From assembly GCA_045637205.1 (NCBI GenBank), contig JAZTYY010000003.1:1-32448 (forward strand): a stretch of 32,448 nucleotides of DNA, written 5' to 3'. Under the pieces are notes generated by a model. It worked only from the letters and a program-made list of their open reading frames with translations. It was not told where the DNA came from and ran no database searches. The DNA comes from RGIG4608 sp045637205 (lineage in GTDB: Bacteria > Bacillota > Clostridia > Oscillospirales > CAG-272). Of the stretch, positions 7,737-17,789 are shown piece after piece. Numbering within the stretch: the first letter of the stretch is position 1; every line of letters begins with the position of its first letter. Position numbers and translations under genes: made by a program.

Positions 7737-8641
7737 TATTCAAACAATGCGGAAATAAACTCCTCAGCATTAAAGGGCTGCATATCATCAATCTTTTCAC
7801 CAACGCCAATGAATTTAACGGGAATACCAAGTTCTCTCTTGATTGAAAGAACAATACCACCCTTTGCCGTGCCGTCAAGCTTGTTAAGTACAAGGCCTGT
7901 AATTTCGGCAGCATTCTTAAATTCCTTAGCCTGAAGAACTGCATTCTGACCAGTTGTTGCGTCAAGCACCAAAAGGTTTTCGCGTGATGCACCGGGCAAT
8001 TCTCTTGAAATTACACGGTTAATCTTTTCAAGCTCGTTCATAAGGTTTTTCTTGTTGTGAAGACGTCCTGCAGTATCAACGATAAGCACGTCTGCCTGCT
8101 TATTCTTAGCATAGCTGATAGCATCGTAAACAACCGCTGCAGGGTCACTTCCCTCGCTTTGCTTAACAAGGTCAACTCCACTTCTCTCACACCAAACTGC
8201 AAGCTGGTCAATTGCTGCTGCTCGGAAGGTATCCGCCGCTGCAACAACTACCTTTTTACCTTCTTGACGGAGTCTATTTGAAATCTTACCGATTGACGTT
8301 GTCTTTCCCGCGCCGTTTACACCGATAACGAGAATTACAGAGGGCTTGGTATCAAGCACAAGTGGGCCACCCTCACCAATCATATCCTTAAGAGTATTCT
8401 TCAAGAATGCTCTAACCTCATCAGCATCCTTAATCTTTTCTTCTTTGATGTCATCGCGAAGCTTTTCAATAATTTCATCAGTTGCGCCTGCACCTACGTC
8501 AGCGCAAATAAGCATTTCCTCAAGCTCCTCAAGAAGCTCCTCATCAACCTTTGTAAATGCCTTAAGCATTTGGTCAATCGGCTTAAAAAGTGCGTTCTTG
8601 GTTTTTTGAAGACCTGCCTTTAATTTATCCAAAAATGCCAT
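7736..8641 (-). CDS. ftsY: Signal recognition particle receptor FtsY
   Basis: FtsY is the membrane-associated GTPase that receives the SRP-ribosome complex. The 301-residue form has a short N-terminal helix region without the long acidic A domain. The NG domain carries G1 GVNGAGKTT (107-115), DTFRAAA (137-143), G3 DTAGR (189-193) and NKLDGTAKGG (253-262). The frame is open further upstream, but the ATG at 8641 gives the standard MAFLDKLKAGL start and has GGAG 6 bases ahead. It overlaps the end of smc by 17 bases. The ribosome site therefore lies inside smc, suggesting coupled translation. Confidence 0.95.
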   Translation of the reverse strand: MAFLDKLKAGLQKTKNALFKPIDQMLKAFTKVDEELLEELEEMLICADVGAGATDEIIEKLRDDIKEEKIKDADEVRAFLKNTLKDMIGEGGPLVLDTKPSVILVIGVNGAGKTTSIGKISNRLRQEGKKVVVAAADTFRAAAIDQLAVWCERSGVDLVKQSEGSDPAAVVYDAISYAKNKQADVLIVDTAGRLHNKKNLMNELEKINRVISRELPGASRENLLVLDATTGQNAVLQAKEFKNAAEITGLVLNKLDGTAKGGIVLSIKRELGIPVKFIGVGEKIDDMQPFNAEEFISALFE

Positions 8642-11600
8642 CCCAATCTCCTTCCTTCTTCTTTGCAATGTCAGCAACATTCAAAGAAAGTATCTTTGAT
8701 ATACCGTGCTCGGGCATAGTTACACCGTAAAGACGGTTTGCGGATTCCATTGTACCACGTCTGTGTGTGATAAGAATGAACTGTGTTCCGCCTGTGTATT
8801 TTTTGATGTATTCAGAGAATCTTGAAACGTTTGCTTCGTCAAGAGCAGCTTCAATTTCGTCAAGGATACAGAACGGTGACGGATTAACCTGAAGCACCGC
8901 AAAGAACAAAGCAATGGCAATAAATGCCTGCTCACCACCAGAAAGCTGCATAAGGTTTTTAATAATCTTTCCGGGAGGTGCGGCTTTAATCTCAATGCCG
9001 CAGTTAAGTACGTCCTCTGGATCAGTAAGCTGAAGCTCTGCATATCCACCGCCGAAAAGCTCAACGAATACTCTATTGAAGTTTTCGTTAATCTTATGGA
9101 AGGATTCAATAAACGAGGTCTTCATCTCATTGTCAAGCTGAGAAATAATTTTTTCAAGCTCATTCTTAGACGCTGTAAGGTCGCGAATTTGCTTATCCAT
9201 ATAATCGTAGCGTTCCTTAACCTCTTTGTATTTATTCACAGCGTCAAGGTCAACGTGCCCAATTGCACGAAGCTTATTTCTACACTCGGTTTGAATCTTA
9301 GCAATAGCAGGACGCTCCTCAGCAGTAATTTGCTCATATCCAAGCTCCATAGCCTGATTACGTGTTAATTCATGGTCATCCCAAAGCTTACTTGAAAGCT
9401 TATCATACTCATTTCTAAGATTCAAGAGCTTGTTTTCATTTGTGGAATTTTCTCTTACAAGAATATCCTTATGGGAAATCTTTTCTTTGATCTTTGCATT
9501 GACTGCATTAATCTTTTGCTCATATTCAGTGCCGTTCTCTTCAAGACGAGCACGGTCGGAATTAAGAGAAGCAAGAATACTTTCACCCTCATTAAGCTTT
9601 TCACGGTTTTCTTTTCTCTCTTGTTCAAGAGAATTCAAGCGATCCTTATATTCCTTAACCTTTTCATCCTGACCTTCAATGTCACCCTTGAGCGCTTCAA
9701 TGTGCTCACGGCTCTTTTCGATAAGAAGATTTTCAGTTTCAATATCCTTTTGAAGCTCATTAATCTTGATAAAGATAGCAGTCAAAGCACCTGAAAGCTC
9801 TTCCTTCATATCCAAAAGCTCATTCTTTTGAACGTCTTTATCAGTTCTTGTCTCAGAAACAGCTGCAATTTTTTCTTCAAATACAGCAATTTGCTCAGTG
9901 AGAGTTGCAAAGTCCTCATCATAGCGCTCACGCATTTTCACGATATTATCGTAATCATCGTGAAGCTTATTCATAAGGGTCTTATTTGCATCAATCTTCG
10001 CGTTGATTTGCTGAAGCTTTGTATTTTCACTTCCTGCCATAAGCGCGATGATTTTCTTTCTATCCTCAAGCGCCTTCACCTCGCGCTCAATTCCCTCAAC
10101 GTCATTTGTCAAGGACTTATACGTTTCAGAAAGCTTTGAAACGGATGCTTCAAGCTTCACAGCCTCATCCTCAAGCTTTTTGATTTCACCTGCGCGTGAC
10201 AAAATGCTTTGTCCATGCTTAACTGAACCACCTGTGAATGAACCACCAACGTTAATTTGCTGACCGTCAAGTGTGATTGCTCTTACACGGTATTTAAGTG
10301 CCTTTGCCATTTCGGTTGCATTGTCGATGTTATCAAACACCGCAATTCGACCAAGCATATAGGACACAATATTCATATATTCACTCTTAGCGCTTACAAG
10401 GTCGTCAGCAAACGCGATAAATCCGCGGAAGCCGGACGCATCCTTCATATCCTGGGATATGGTAGGCGCTTTGATAGCGGTTATGGGCATAAACGTTGCT
10501 CTACCCTGCTCGTTCTTCTTAAGAGAGAGCATAGCCGCCTTAGCAACGCTTTCGTTTTCAACAACGATGTTCTGAATTGAAGCTCCAAGGGAGGTTTCAA
10601 CAGCAATAACGTATTTCTCGTCAACGGAAATAAGCTTTGAAACAGGGCCGTAAATCTTACCAACGCTGCTTCCATCAGGATTTGTAAGCTTGCCCTCGTT
10701 ATAAGACTTCATTACGAAGCGCACGCTATTATTATACCCTTCAAACTGGTCATCCATTGCCTTGTAGGTATCAATTCTTTGTCTTGTTGACTGAAGTGCG
10801 AGCTTCTTTTGTGTAAGCTCAGTATCAAGAGAATCCTTTTGCTGCAAGGTTCTTTGCAAGCTTTCGTCAAGCTCAGCAATCTTTTCATCACTCTTAGCAA
10901 TGTCCTCATTGTATTCATCAACGGCGCGCTGTACCTGCTTTTGATTTTTGGTAAGCTCATCGTCGATTCTCGCATACTCCTGCATTTCAGCAATGAGTGT
11001 GTCATTTTTATCATTATCAGTATTCTTCGCATTCTCAATTACGGAAAGACGAACCTTAAGCTGCATCTCTTCACTTTCAAGAGCGCGCATATCCTCGAAT
11101 GCGATAGCAATCTCTTTTTCAAGGCGGGCAATTTCCTTTTCAAGACGTTCAATCTCGTCTTCAGCATCATCGTGTTCCTTAAACTTTGCCTTTGCCTCCA
11201 GCTTGATTTGTTCAATCTTAGCAAAGTGATTTTCAATTTCCTTATTTTCTGCCTCAATGCTTGCGCGAATTTGTGCCTTTGTATCACCGGTTGCATCAAT
11301 CAAGGATTGAATATGTACAGCATCGTTCTCGTTTACACGATACGTGCTTTCAAGCTTGTGATTTGCCTCAGTTTGCTCTCTAATTTGAGTGAGCAATCTT
11401 TCGGATTCATATCTATTCGCAGCAGAAACCTCCATAAGATGATCTCTCTGTGTTTCAAAGGTAGAAATAGCCTCTTCAACAGTAGAAAGCTCAAATGATG
11501 ACTGCTTATAAAGAGCCTCAACTCTTGCAATATCGTTTCTATATTTTTCAGTATCGAAAAACCAAAGCTGAACGTCAACCTTCTTCTTTGTTTCAAGAAG

Positions 11601-12257
11601 CTCAATTGCACGCTTTGCCTTCTCCGCTTCTTTTTCAAGTGGGCCAACCTGCGCACTAATCTCAACGAAGATATCGTTGATACGAGTCATATTATCCTCA
11701 GTTTGTGCAAGCTTTCTTTCACTCTCTGTCTTCTTGTGACGGAATTTAGCAATACCGGATGCATCCTCAAATATGCTTCTTCTATCCTCACTCTTACGAG
11801 AGATGATTTCAGCAATCTTACCCTGACCGATGATTGAATACCCCTCACGGCCGATACCTGTATTCATAAACAACTCATAGATATCACGAAGGCGCACTGC
11901 TCTTTTATTTATAAAATATTCACTCTCACCTGAACGGTAGTAACGTCTTGTTACGATAACCTCATCATAGGGTGCTTCAAGGCGATTATCAGGATCAGTG
12001 TTATCGAAAGTAACCGATACCTCAGCAAAGCCCATGGGCTTTCTTGAATCAGCACCGCCAAAGATAACGTCCTCCATTTTGCTTGAACGCAAGCTCTTTG
12101 ACGAAATTTCGCCAAGTACCCAACGCATAGCATCTGAGATATTTGATTTACCGCTACCGTTAGGTCCAACGATTACAGTTGCACCGTGTTCAAAGGTAAG
12201 CTTGGTTTTATCAGGGAATGATTTAAACCCCTGCATTTCAAGACTCTTTAAATACAA
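8625..12257 (-). CDS. smc: Chromosome partition protein SMC
   Basis: SMC is the ATPase of the bacterial condensin-like complex that compacts and segregates chromosomes. The 1210 residues show the full layout: N-terminal Walker A GPNGSGKSN (31-39), a first coiled coil (about 170-500), a hinge (about 505-675) with the glycine-rich GGSFTGGS, and a second coiled coil. The C-terminal head carries the signature LSGGEQA (from about 1105) and Walker B with ILDEIEAALDE (about 1131-1141). The start is a TTG at 12257, giving MYLKSLEMQGFKSF as in other Firmicutes, with a perfect AGGAGG 8 bases upstream. ScpA and ScpB are not in this window. It sits between the radical SAM gene and ftsY. Confidence 0.96.
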   Translation of the reverse strand: MYLKSLEMQGFKSFPDKTKLTFEHGATVIVGPNGSGKSNISDAMRWVLGEISSKSLRSSKMEDVIFGGADSRKPMGFAEVSVTFDNTDPDNRLEAPYDEVIVTRRYYRSGESEYFINKRAVRLRDIYELFMNTGIGREGYSIIGQGKIAEIISRKSEDRRSIFEDASGIAKFRHKKTESERKLAQTEDNMTRINDIFVEISAQVGPLEKEAEKAKRAIELLETKKKVDVQLWFFDTEKYRNDIARVEALYKQSSFELSTVEEAISTFETQRDHLMEVSAANRYESERLLTQIREQTEANHKLESTYRVNENDAVHIQSLIDATGDTKAQIRASIEAENKEIENHFAKIEQIKLEAKAKFKEHDDAEDEIERLEKEIARLEKEIAIAFEDMRALESEEMQLKVRLSVIENAKNTDNDKNDTLIAEMQEYARIDDELTKNQKQVQRAVDEYNEDIAKSDEKIAELDESLQRTLQQKDSLDTELTQKKLALQSTRQRIDTYKAMDDQFEGYNNSVRFVMKSYNEGKLTNPDGSSVGKIYGPVSKLISVDEKYVIAVETSLGASIQNIVVENESVAKAAMLSLKKNEQGRATFMPITAIKAPTISQDMKDASGFRGFIAFADDLVSAKSEYMNIVSYMLGRIAVFDNIDNATEMAKALKYRVRAITLDGQQINVGGSFTGGSVKHGQSILSRAGEIKKLEDEAVKLEASVSKLSETYKSLTNDVEGIEREVKALEDRKKIIALMAGSENTKLQQINAKIDANKTLMNKLHDDYDNIVKMRERYDEDFATLTEQIAVFEEKIAAVSETRTDKDVQKNELLDMKEELSGALTAIFIKINELQKDIETENLLIEKSREHIEALKGDIEGQDEKVKEYKDRLNSLEQERKENREKLNEGESILASLNSDRARLEENGTEYEQKINAVNAKIKEKISHKDILVRENSTNENKLLNLRNEYDKLSSKLWDDHELTRNQAMELGYEQITAEERPAIAKIQTECRNKLRAIGHVDLDAVNKYKEVKERYDYMDKQIRDLTASKNELEKIISQLDNEMKTSFIESFHKINENFNRVFVELFGGGYAELQLTDPEDVLNCGIEIKAAPPGKIIKNLMQLSGGEQAFIAIALFFAVLQVNPSPFCILDEIEAALDEANVSRFSEYIKKYTGGTQFILITHRRGTMESANRLYGVTMPEHGISKILSLNVADIAKKKEGDWDGIFG

Positions 12258-12291
12258 AGCTTTATCCTCCTTTTTTCGGGATAAATAATAA

Positions 12292-13308
12292 TTAGTTAAA
12301 ATCTATTATTATATTATAACTCAAAAGTTCATTTTTTTCAAGAACTTTTGCACTCTTTATTCCATATTTTTCATAAATTTTTTGCATATTTTTGCGTTTT
12401 TGTCCAACTATTTTTGAAATTTCACCACGTGGACAATAAATCACTATTTTTTCGGGAATTTTGAAGGGTGCATTCGCGTCAATATATTCGCAAATTTTAT
12501 CAAGATACAGGGCACTCATAGAAAGCTCACCGATGGCAGAATGATTTGCTCCACCTGCCACAAGGGATTCATCCGACAAATTCTCACCCGATTGAAGTCC
12601 AACTCTAATGCACGGAATCTTATGTTCAACGAACACTCTTAGCGCCTCTTTTGTACGCTCAACTGCATCCTCGTTTGTAAGGGGGGAGTAAACTCCACCT
12701 TGCATCATTGAGCAAAGCTCGGTTTCATAAAAGACAACCGTGGGGTATATGCGAGCCCCATCAGCACCCATGTCACATATCTTTTTTGCCGTGTAAATTT
12801 CTTTTTCAACGGTTGAATCGGGAAGCCCAATCATCATTTGACCAATGAGTGAAAATCCTCTATCTTTGATCATTTTGCACGCGTTTTCGGCGCAAATTGA
12901 GGTGTGTCCTCTCTTGGATTTTTCAAGCACCCCATCGTCCATGCTTTGAAGTCCAAGCTCAATTGTTTTAACTGAATATGAAGCCAAAATATCAAGTATC
13001 TCGTCATCAATATAGTCGGGACGGGTGGAAAGTCGAATTGACGAAGCCCTGTCACAATCAATATATTCTTGCGCAAGAGAAAGAAGTGATATCATAAGCT
13101 CACGGTCAATACCCGTAAACGAGCCACCAAAGAAAGCAATCTCAATTTCATCATCAGGACGGGTAGTTGAAAGCGCTTCTTCTATCTCGTTTTTCACCCT
13201 TGAAATATCAAAGCTCATCTTACCTGAAATAGACCTTTGATTGCAAAAAACACACATATTTGGACATCCCATATGGGGTATAAAAATGGGTATATTTACA
13301 TGTCTCAT
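12292..13308 (-). CDS. Radical SAM protein, Elp3-like core without an acetyltransferase domain
   Basis: The 338-residue protein has the radical SAM cluster motif CPNMCVFC with Cys15, Cys19 and Cys22. It is followed by FFGGSFTG, RLSTRPDYID and an ELGLQSMDDGVLEKSKRGH segment, all typical of the Elp3/HemN-like branch. The GNAT domain that true Elp3 carries is absent. Clostridia often have this gene between rnc and smc, but I know of no established substrate. The ATG at 13308 lies 11 bases after AAGGAG, somewhat long; no nearer in-frame start exists. A terminator-like hairpin lies between it and rnc. Reaction and substrate are unknown. Confidence 0.85.
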   Translation of the reverse strand: MRHVNIPIFIPHMGCPNMCVFCNQRSISGKMSFDISRVKNEIEEALSTTRPDDEIEIAFFGGSFTGIDRELMISLLSLAQEYIDCDRASSIRLSTRPDYIDDEILDILASYSVKTIELGLQSMDDGVLEKSKRGHTSICAENACKMIKDRGFSLIGQMMIGLPDSTVEKEIYTAKKICDMGADGARIYPTVVFYETELCSMMQGGVYSPLTNEDAVERTKEALRVFVEHKIPCIRVGLQSGENLSDESLVAGGANHSAIGELSMSALYLDKICEYIDANAPFKIPEKIVIYCPRGEISKIVGQKRKNMQKIYEKYGIKSAKVLEKNELLSYNIIIDFN

Positions 13309-13363
13309 CTCACTTTTTTCTCCTTTCTAATCAATTTTAAACCTTCTATAAAAAGCAAGAAAG

Positions 13364-13389
13364 GGAATCGGGGATTTTTCCGCGATTCC
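13364..13389 (-). terminator. Terminator-like hairpin between rnc and the radical SAM gene
   Basis: On the minus strand a 10-position stem with one C-C mismatch (13380-13389 with 13364-13373, loop of 6) is followed by TTTCTTGCTTTTT. It lies 15 bases after the rnc stop. It would end or dampen the trmH-to-rnc transcript. I found no convincing promoter between it and the radical SAM gene, so partial read-through is likely. Confidence 0.6.
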
Positions 13390-13403
13390 AATTCTTAATA
13401 TTC

Positions 13404-14117
13404 TTATATTTCTCCAAACAAAGCAAGGGCTTCCTTAGCTGCGTTTTGCTCAGCTTCACGCTTGGTGCTTCCCTTACCTCTACCAATAATGTTGGAGTTC
13501 ATTCTGGCCTCAACCTCAAAGGTTTTAGCGTGGTCGGGACCACTTGTGGCAACCACAACGTATGTAAGGGTGTCAATACCCGACTGCTGAATCATTTGCT
13601 GAAGCTCGGACTTGTAATCCTGAACGATTTTACCCTGCTCCCAATAACCTATTTCTCTTTCAAAAAACGGATGAACAAGGCTTGCAATAAATTCCATTCT
13701 ATCATCAGCGCCATCAAGATAAATTGCACCGATAAGCGCCTCAAATGTGTTTTCAAGCAAGGACTTTCTTTCTCTTGCATTGTTTTTCTCTTCTCCATTT
13801 CCAAGGAAAAGAAATGAGCCAAGCTCAAAATATTTCGCATATGATGAAAGCGCATCACGGCAAACAATTACTGCACGACGACGTGTGAGCTCACCTTCGG
13901 GATAATTGGGATACTTGTTAAACAAATAATTTGCCGCAATAATTGAAAGTACACTGTCACCAAGAAACTCAAGACGCTCATTGCTCTCAACAAGCTTTCC
14001 TCTGAGCTTCAACTCATTTGTATAAGAGGAATGCGTAAGCGCAGTTTTAAGATATTCTATATTTTTAAACGTATATCCAAGCTTTGCTTCAAGCTCGTGC
14101 AAATTCGTATTCTGCAT
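13404..14117 (-). CDS. rnc: Ribonuclease III
   Basis: RNase III cuts double-stranded RNA in rRNA maturation and mRNA decay. The 237 residues contain the catalytic domain with the signature NERLEFLGDSVL (46-57), then YPEGELTRRRA and ENTFEALIGAIYLD. The C-terminal double-stranded-RNA-binding domain (about 163-235) begins DYKSELQQ and includes GRGKGSTKREAEQNAAKEAL. The ATG at 14117 follows AAAGGA by about 9 bases and lies 15 bases after the trmFO stop. Length and motifs are normal. Confidence 0.95.
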   Translation of the reverse strand: MQNTNLHELEAKLGYTFKNIEYLKTALTHSSYTNELKLRGKLVESNERLEFLGDSVLSIIAANYLFNKYPNYPEGELTRRRAVIVCRDALSSYAKYFELGSFLFLGNGEEKNNARERKSLLENTFEALIGAIYLDGADDRMEFIASLVHPFFEREIGYWEQGKIVQDYKSELQQMIQQSGIDTLTYVVVATSGPDHAKTFEVEARMNSNIIGRGKGSTKREAEQNAAKEALALFGEI

Positions 14118-14132
14118 TATCTACATTCCTTT

Positions 14133-15473
14133 CTATTTTTTCATATTGGCAATAACTTCGTCTATTGCCTCAAGTGCACGATTTGAGATAACCTCATTTT
14201 TTGCACTCTTACCACCCTTTACTCGATATTCAAGTGGCTTAATAATACCAAAGTTTGCATTCATTGGAACAAATTTACTCATTGAACCGTTTTGAACGTA
14301 ATTAGCCATTGAACCAATCATAGTGGTTTCAGGGAAGATTGTTCCCTCTTCATCAAGAGCACGCGCTGCAGCATTTATTCCTGCCACAAGACCACTACCC
14401 GCGCTTTCGATATATCCTTCAACGCCCGTCATCTGACCTGCGAAGAAGATATTGGGATTTTTAATCATTGAATAGTCGTTTCTAAGGAGTCCGGGGGAAT
14501 TAAGATAGGTATTTCTATGCATAATTCCATATCTCAAAAATTCAGCATTTTCAAGACCGGGAATCATTCTAAACACTCTTCTTTGTTCAGGGAAGGTGAG
14601 GTGTGTTTGGAAGCCAACTATGTTATACATAGTCCCCTCCTTGTTCTCCTTACGAAGCTGAACAACTGCAAAGGACTCTTTATTCGTTCTTGGGTCAACA
14701 AGTCCAACGGGCTTAAGTGGGCCATAACAAAGTGTATCATATCCGCGCTTTGCCATTACCTCAACGGGCATACAGCCCTCAAAAACTTGAAGCTTTTTCT
14801 TCTGCTCCTCACGGTCAAACTCTTTGATTTCAGCCTCTTTTGCACCGATAAGTTCTGTATAGAAGGCATCGTATTGCTCACGTGTCATGGGACAGTTGAT
14901 ATAGTCAGCATCACCCTTATCATAACGTGATGCAAAAAATGCAACATCCATGTCAATAGTTGAAAAATCAACGATTGGAGCCGCCGCATCAAAGAAATGA
15001 AGACCTGAGCATCCAAGCTCGTTTTCAATATATTCAGCCATCTTATCGCTTGTAAGTGGACCAGTTGCAATAACTGTAATTTCATCGGAATTAACCTCAG
15101 TCATTTCAGCTTCAACAACCTCGATAAGAGGATGATTTTTGATTTTTTCAGTAATGAATGCAGAGAAAAGCTCCCTATCCACCGCAAGTGCTGAGCCTGC
15201 GGGAACCTTGGTGTTTTCAGCTGCCGTCATTATAAGTGAACCAAGTCGGCGCATCTCCTCCTTGAGAAGACCAACTGCATTTATAACGCTATCCGAACGC
15301 AAGGAATTGGAGCAAACAAGCTCAGCAAAGCCCTCTGAATGATGGGCAGGAGTATATTTATGTGGCTTCATTTCATAAAGCCTTACCTTTACTCCGCGCT
15401 CAGCAATTTGCCATGCCGCCTCACATCCTGCAAGTCCTGCGCCGTATACGTTTACAAATTTATTATTTGACAT
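14133..15473 (-). CDS. trmFO: tRNA (uracil-54) C5-methyltransferase, folate/FAD-dependent
   Basis: TrmFO makes ribothymidine at position 54 of tRNA with methylenetetrahydrofolate and FADH2, instead of the SAM-dependent TrmA. The 446 residues start with the FAD-binding loop VYGAGLAGCEAAW (9-21). Two cysteines fit the catalytic pair of the family: C54 in AELVCSNSLRSD and C234 in FEGCMPVEVMAKRG. GQMTGVEGYIESAGSG near residue 360 is the C-terminal FAD-site segment. The gene starts 4 bases after topA, with the weak site CAGGA overlapping the topA end. topA followed by trmFO is a classic Firmicutes order. Confidence 0.95.
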   Translation of the reverse strand: MSNNKFVNVYGAGLAGCEAAWQIAERGVKVRLYEMKPHKYTPAHHSEGFAELVCSNSLRSDSVINAVGLLKEEMRRLGSLIMTAAENTKVPAGSALAVDRELFSAFITEKIKNHPLIEVVEAEMTEVNSDEITVIATGPLTSDKMAEYIENELGCSGLHFFDAAAPIVDFSTIDMDVAFFASRYDKGDADYINCPMTREQYDAFYTELIGAKEAEIKEFDREEQKKKLQVFEGCMPVEVMAKRGYDTLCYGPLKPVGLVDPRTNKESFAVVQLRKENKEGTMYNIVGFQTHLTFPEQRRVFRMIPGLENAEFLRYGIMHRNTYLNSPGLLRNDYSMIKNPNIFFAGQMTGVEGYIESAGSGLVAGINAAARALDEEGTIFPETTMIGSMANYVQNGSMSKFVPMNANFGIIKPLEYRVKGGKSAKNEVISNRALEAIDEVIANMKK

Positions 15474-15477
15474 TTTA

Positions 15478-17763
15478 TTATTCCTGTTCTACTAACGGCT
15501 CTGCGTCCTTTTTAAATCCGCATCCCTTTTCGGCACAAACAAGAATGTTCTTTCCCTTCTTGCGGAAAAGAATCTTTCCACAGTCGGGGCAATGCTCATT
15601 TGTGGGCATATCCCAGCTTGAGAAATCACACTTGGGATAGTTTTCACAGCTATAGAACACTGTCTTTTTCTTGCCGTACTTTGTAATTACCTTTGCGCCA
15701 CAAGTGGGACAAGGAACGTCAAGCTCTTTAGTTTTGGTTTTAATAAATTTACATTCGGGATATTTTGAGCAAGCATAGAAGGTACCGTATCTACTTGAAC
15801 GAAGCACCATATCAGAGCCACATTTTTCGCACTTGAAGGGTGCAACCTCTTCCTTCTTTTCAACAACCTTTTCTTCCTTCTTTTCTTCAACAGCAGGAGT
15901 CAAGGGCTTTGTATTTCTACACTTGGGGAAGTTGGGGCATGCAGCAAACTTGCCGAATTTACCTGTTCTAACAACCATCTTTGCGCCACATTTATCACAA
16001 ATAATGTCAGTTTCTTCAACGGGAATCTTAATATCCTCAGATCCAATCTTTTCTTCTGCGCGCTTCAAGTCAACCTCAAAGTCCTTCCAAAAATCAGAAA
16101 GAACGTCAATATATTCAAGTGAACCATCCTCAATTTTATCAAGGTCAGTTTCCATATTTGCAGTGAACTTATAGTCAACGATATCATTGAAGTTTTCTTC
16201 CATGATTTTTGTTGTGAGTGTTCCAAGCTGAGTGGGAACAAACACCTTACCCTCACGACGAACGTAGTTTCTTGCGATAATAGTTGTAATGATGGGAGTA
16301 TATGTGCTGGGGCGTCCAATTCCTCTTTCCTCAAGGAATTTGATAAGGGACGCTTCAGTATATCTTGGGGGCGCTTCAGTAAAGTGCTTTTCGGGATTGA
16401 TGGAAAGCATATTGAGTTTTTCACCGTCTTTGAGACTGGGAATACGAATATCCTTAACCTCGGTTACGTCATCGTTGGATGATTTAACCTCCTCAGTTGC
16501 CTCGTAAACTGCCATATAGCCCTGGAATGCAACACTATATCCACTAGCGCGGAAGATATATCCATTATTTTCAAAATCAGCTGTGATTGTGTTGAGCTTT
16601 GCGGACTGCATTTGAGATGCAACAAATCTTTCCCAAATGAGCTTGTAAAGCTTATACTGATCGGGTGTAAGTGACTTTCTGATAAGTGCGGGAGTAAGCT
16701 CAACCTGAGAAGGTCTAATTGCTTCGTGGGCATCCTGTGCACCCTTATTAGCCTTAAACTTTCTTGCGGTCTTGGGAGCATATTCTTCACCGTATTTTTC
16801 TACGATAAATGTTTTAGCTGCCTCTTGCGCTTCATCAGAGATTCTGAGTGAGTCAGTTCTCATATAGGTAATAAGACCCTGCACACCACCAAATTCAGTG
16901 CCGATATTAACACCTTCATAAAGCTCCTGTGCAACTCTCATTGTACGAGCTGACTGGAATCCAAGCTTATTAGCAGCCTCCTGCTGAAGTGTTGATGTTG
17001 TAAAGGGCGGTGCAGGAAGCTTTTGCTTATCTGCCTTTTTAATTCCCTTAACAAAGAATTCACCGTTATTAATAGCGGTCAAAACCTTGTTTGCATCCTC
17101 TTCGCACTCAAGCTTTATCTTGCCGTCCTCATTACCGAAGAAACGAACTGAAAAGCTCTTGCCCTCAGCATTGCAAAGATCAGCCTCAATTGTCCAATAT
17201 TCAACGGGAACGAAAGCGCTGATTTCATTTTCTCTATCAACAATGATTCTTGTTGCAACGGACTGCACGCGTCCTGCTGACAAGCCACTCTTAACAGTTT
17301 TCCAAAGAAGTGGACTAATCTTATAGCCAACGATTCTATCAAGAATTCTTCTTGTCTGCTGAGAGTTAACAAGATTCATATCAATATTTCTTGGCTCTTT
17401 GATTGCCGCCTTAACAACTGTGGGTGTAATCTCGTTAAAACCAACTCTAAGTGTCTTTTCAACGGGAATGCCAAGTACTGTTGCCAAGTGCCAAGCAATT
17501 GCCTCACCTTCACGGTCAGGGTCAGTTGCCAAGAATACCTTTTTTGCATTCTTTGCTTCTTTTTTGATTTCTTTAATAAGGTCACCCTTACCTCTGATAT
17601 TTATATAATGCGCGTCAAATCCGTTTTCGATATCAACGCCGAGTGAGCTTTTTGGAAGGTCACGCAAATGTCCCTTTGAAGCCATTACCTTATAATTTGA
17701 ACCAAGATATTTCTTTATTGGTCCGACCTTTGTGGGTGATTCCACAATAACAAGATTTGCCAT
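15478..17763 (-). CDS. topA: DNA topoisomerase I
   Basis: This type IA topoisomerase relaxes negative supercoils. The 761 residues show the Toprim start MANLVIVESPTK, the acidic motif TDPDREGEA (80-88), and the active-site Tyr300 in ITYMRTDSLRIS. The C-terminus carries four Cys4 zinc-ribbon units with cysteines at 589/592/609/615, 645/648/665/671, 685/688/706/712 and 725/728/743/748. A Glu/Lys-rich linker (about 626-640) separates the first two. The ATG at 17763 has AAAGGA upstream. It lies 26 bases after dprA, as in many Firmicutes. Confidence 0.96.
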   Translation of the reverse strand: MANLVIVESPTKVGPIKKYLGSNYKVMASKGHLRDLPKSSLGVDIENGFDAHYINIRGKGDLIKEIKKEAKNAKKVFLATDPDREGEAIAWHLATVLGIPVEKTLRVGFNEITPTVVKAAIKEPRNIDMNLVNSQQTRRILDRIVGYKISPLLWKTVKSGLSAGRVQSVATRIIVDRENEISAFVPVEYWTIEADLCNAEGKSFSVRFFGNEDGKIKLECEEDANKVLTAINNGEFFVKGIKKADKQKLPAPPFTTSTLQQEAANKLGFQSARTMRVAQELYEGVNIGTEFGGVQGLITYMRTDSLRISDEAQEAAKTFIVEKYGEEYAPKTARKFKANKGAQDAHEAIRPSQVELTPALIRKSLTPDQYKLYKLIWERFVASQMQSAKLNTITADFENNGYIFRASGYSVAFQGYMAVYEATEEVKSSNDDVTEVKDIRIPSLKDGEKLNMLSINPEKHFTEAPPRYTEASLIKFLEERGIGRPSTYTPIITTIIARNYVRREGKVFVPTQLGTLTTKIMEENFNDIVDYKFTANMETDLDKIEDGSLEYIDVLSDFWKDFEVDLKRAEEKIGSEDIKIPVEETDIICDKCGAKMVVRTGKFGKFAACPNFPKCRNTKPLTPAVEEKKEEKVVEKKEEVAPFKCEKCGSDMVLRSSRYGTFYACSKYPECKFIKTKTKELDVPCPTCGAKVITKYGKKKTVFYSCENYPKCDFSSWDMPTNEHCPDCGKILFRKKGKNILVCAEKGCGFKKDAEPLVEQE

Positions 17764-17789
17764 ATATAATTCCTTTCGTTTTTATAGGA

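Noticed and set aside
10809..11498. Plus-strand open frame of 229 codons
   Set aside because: It is antisense to the coiled-coil part of smc, has no ribosome site or recognisable domain, and reflects the codon bias of smc.
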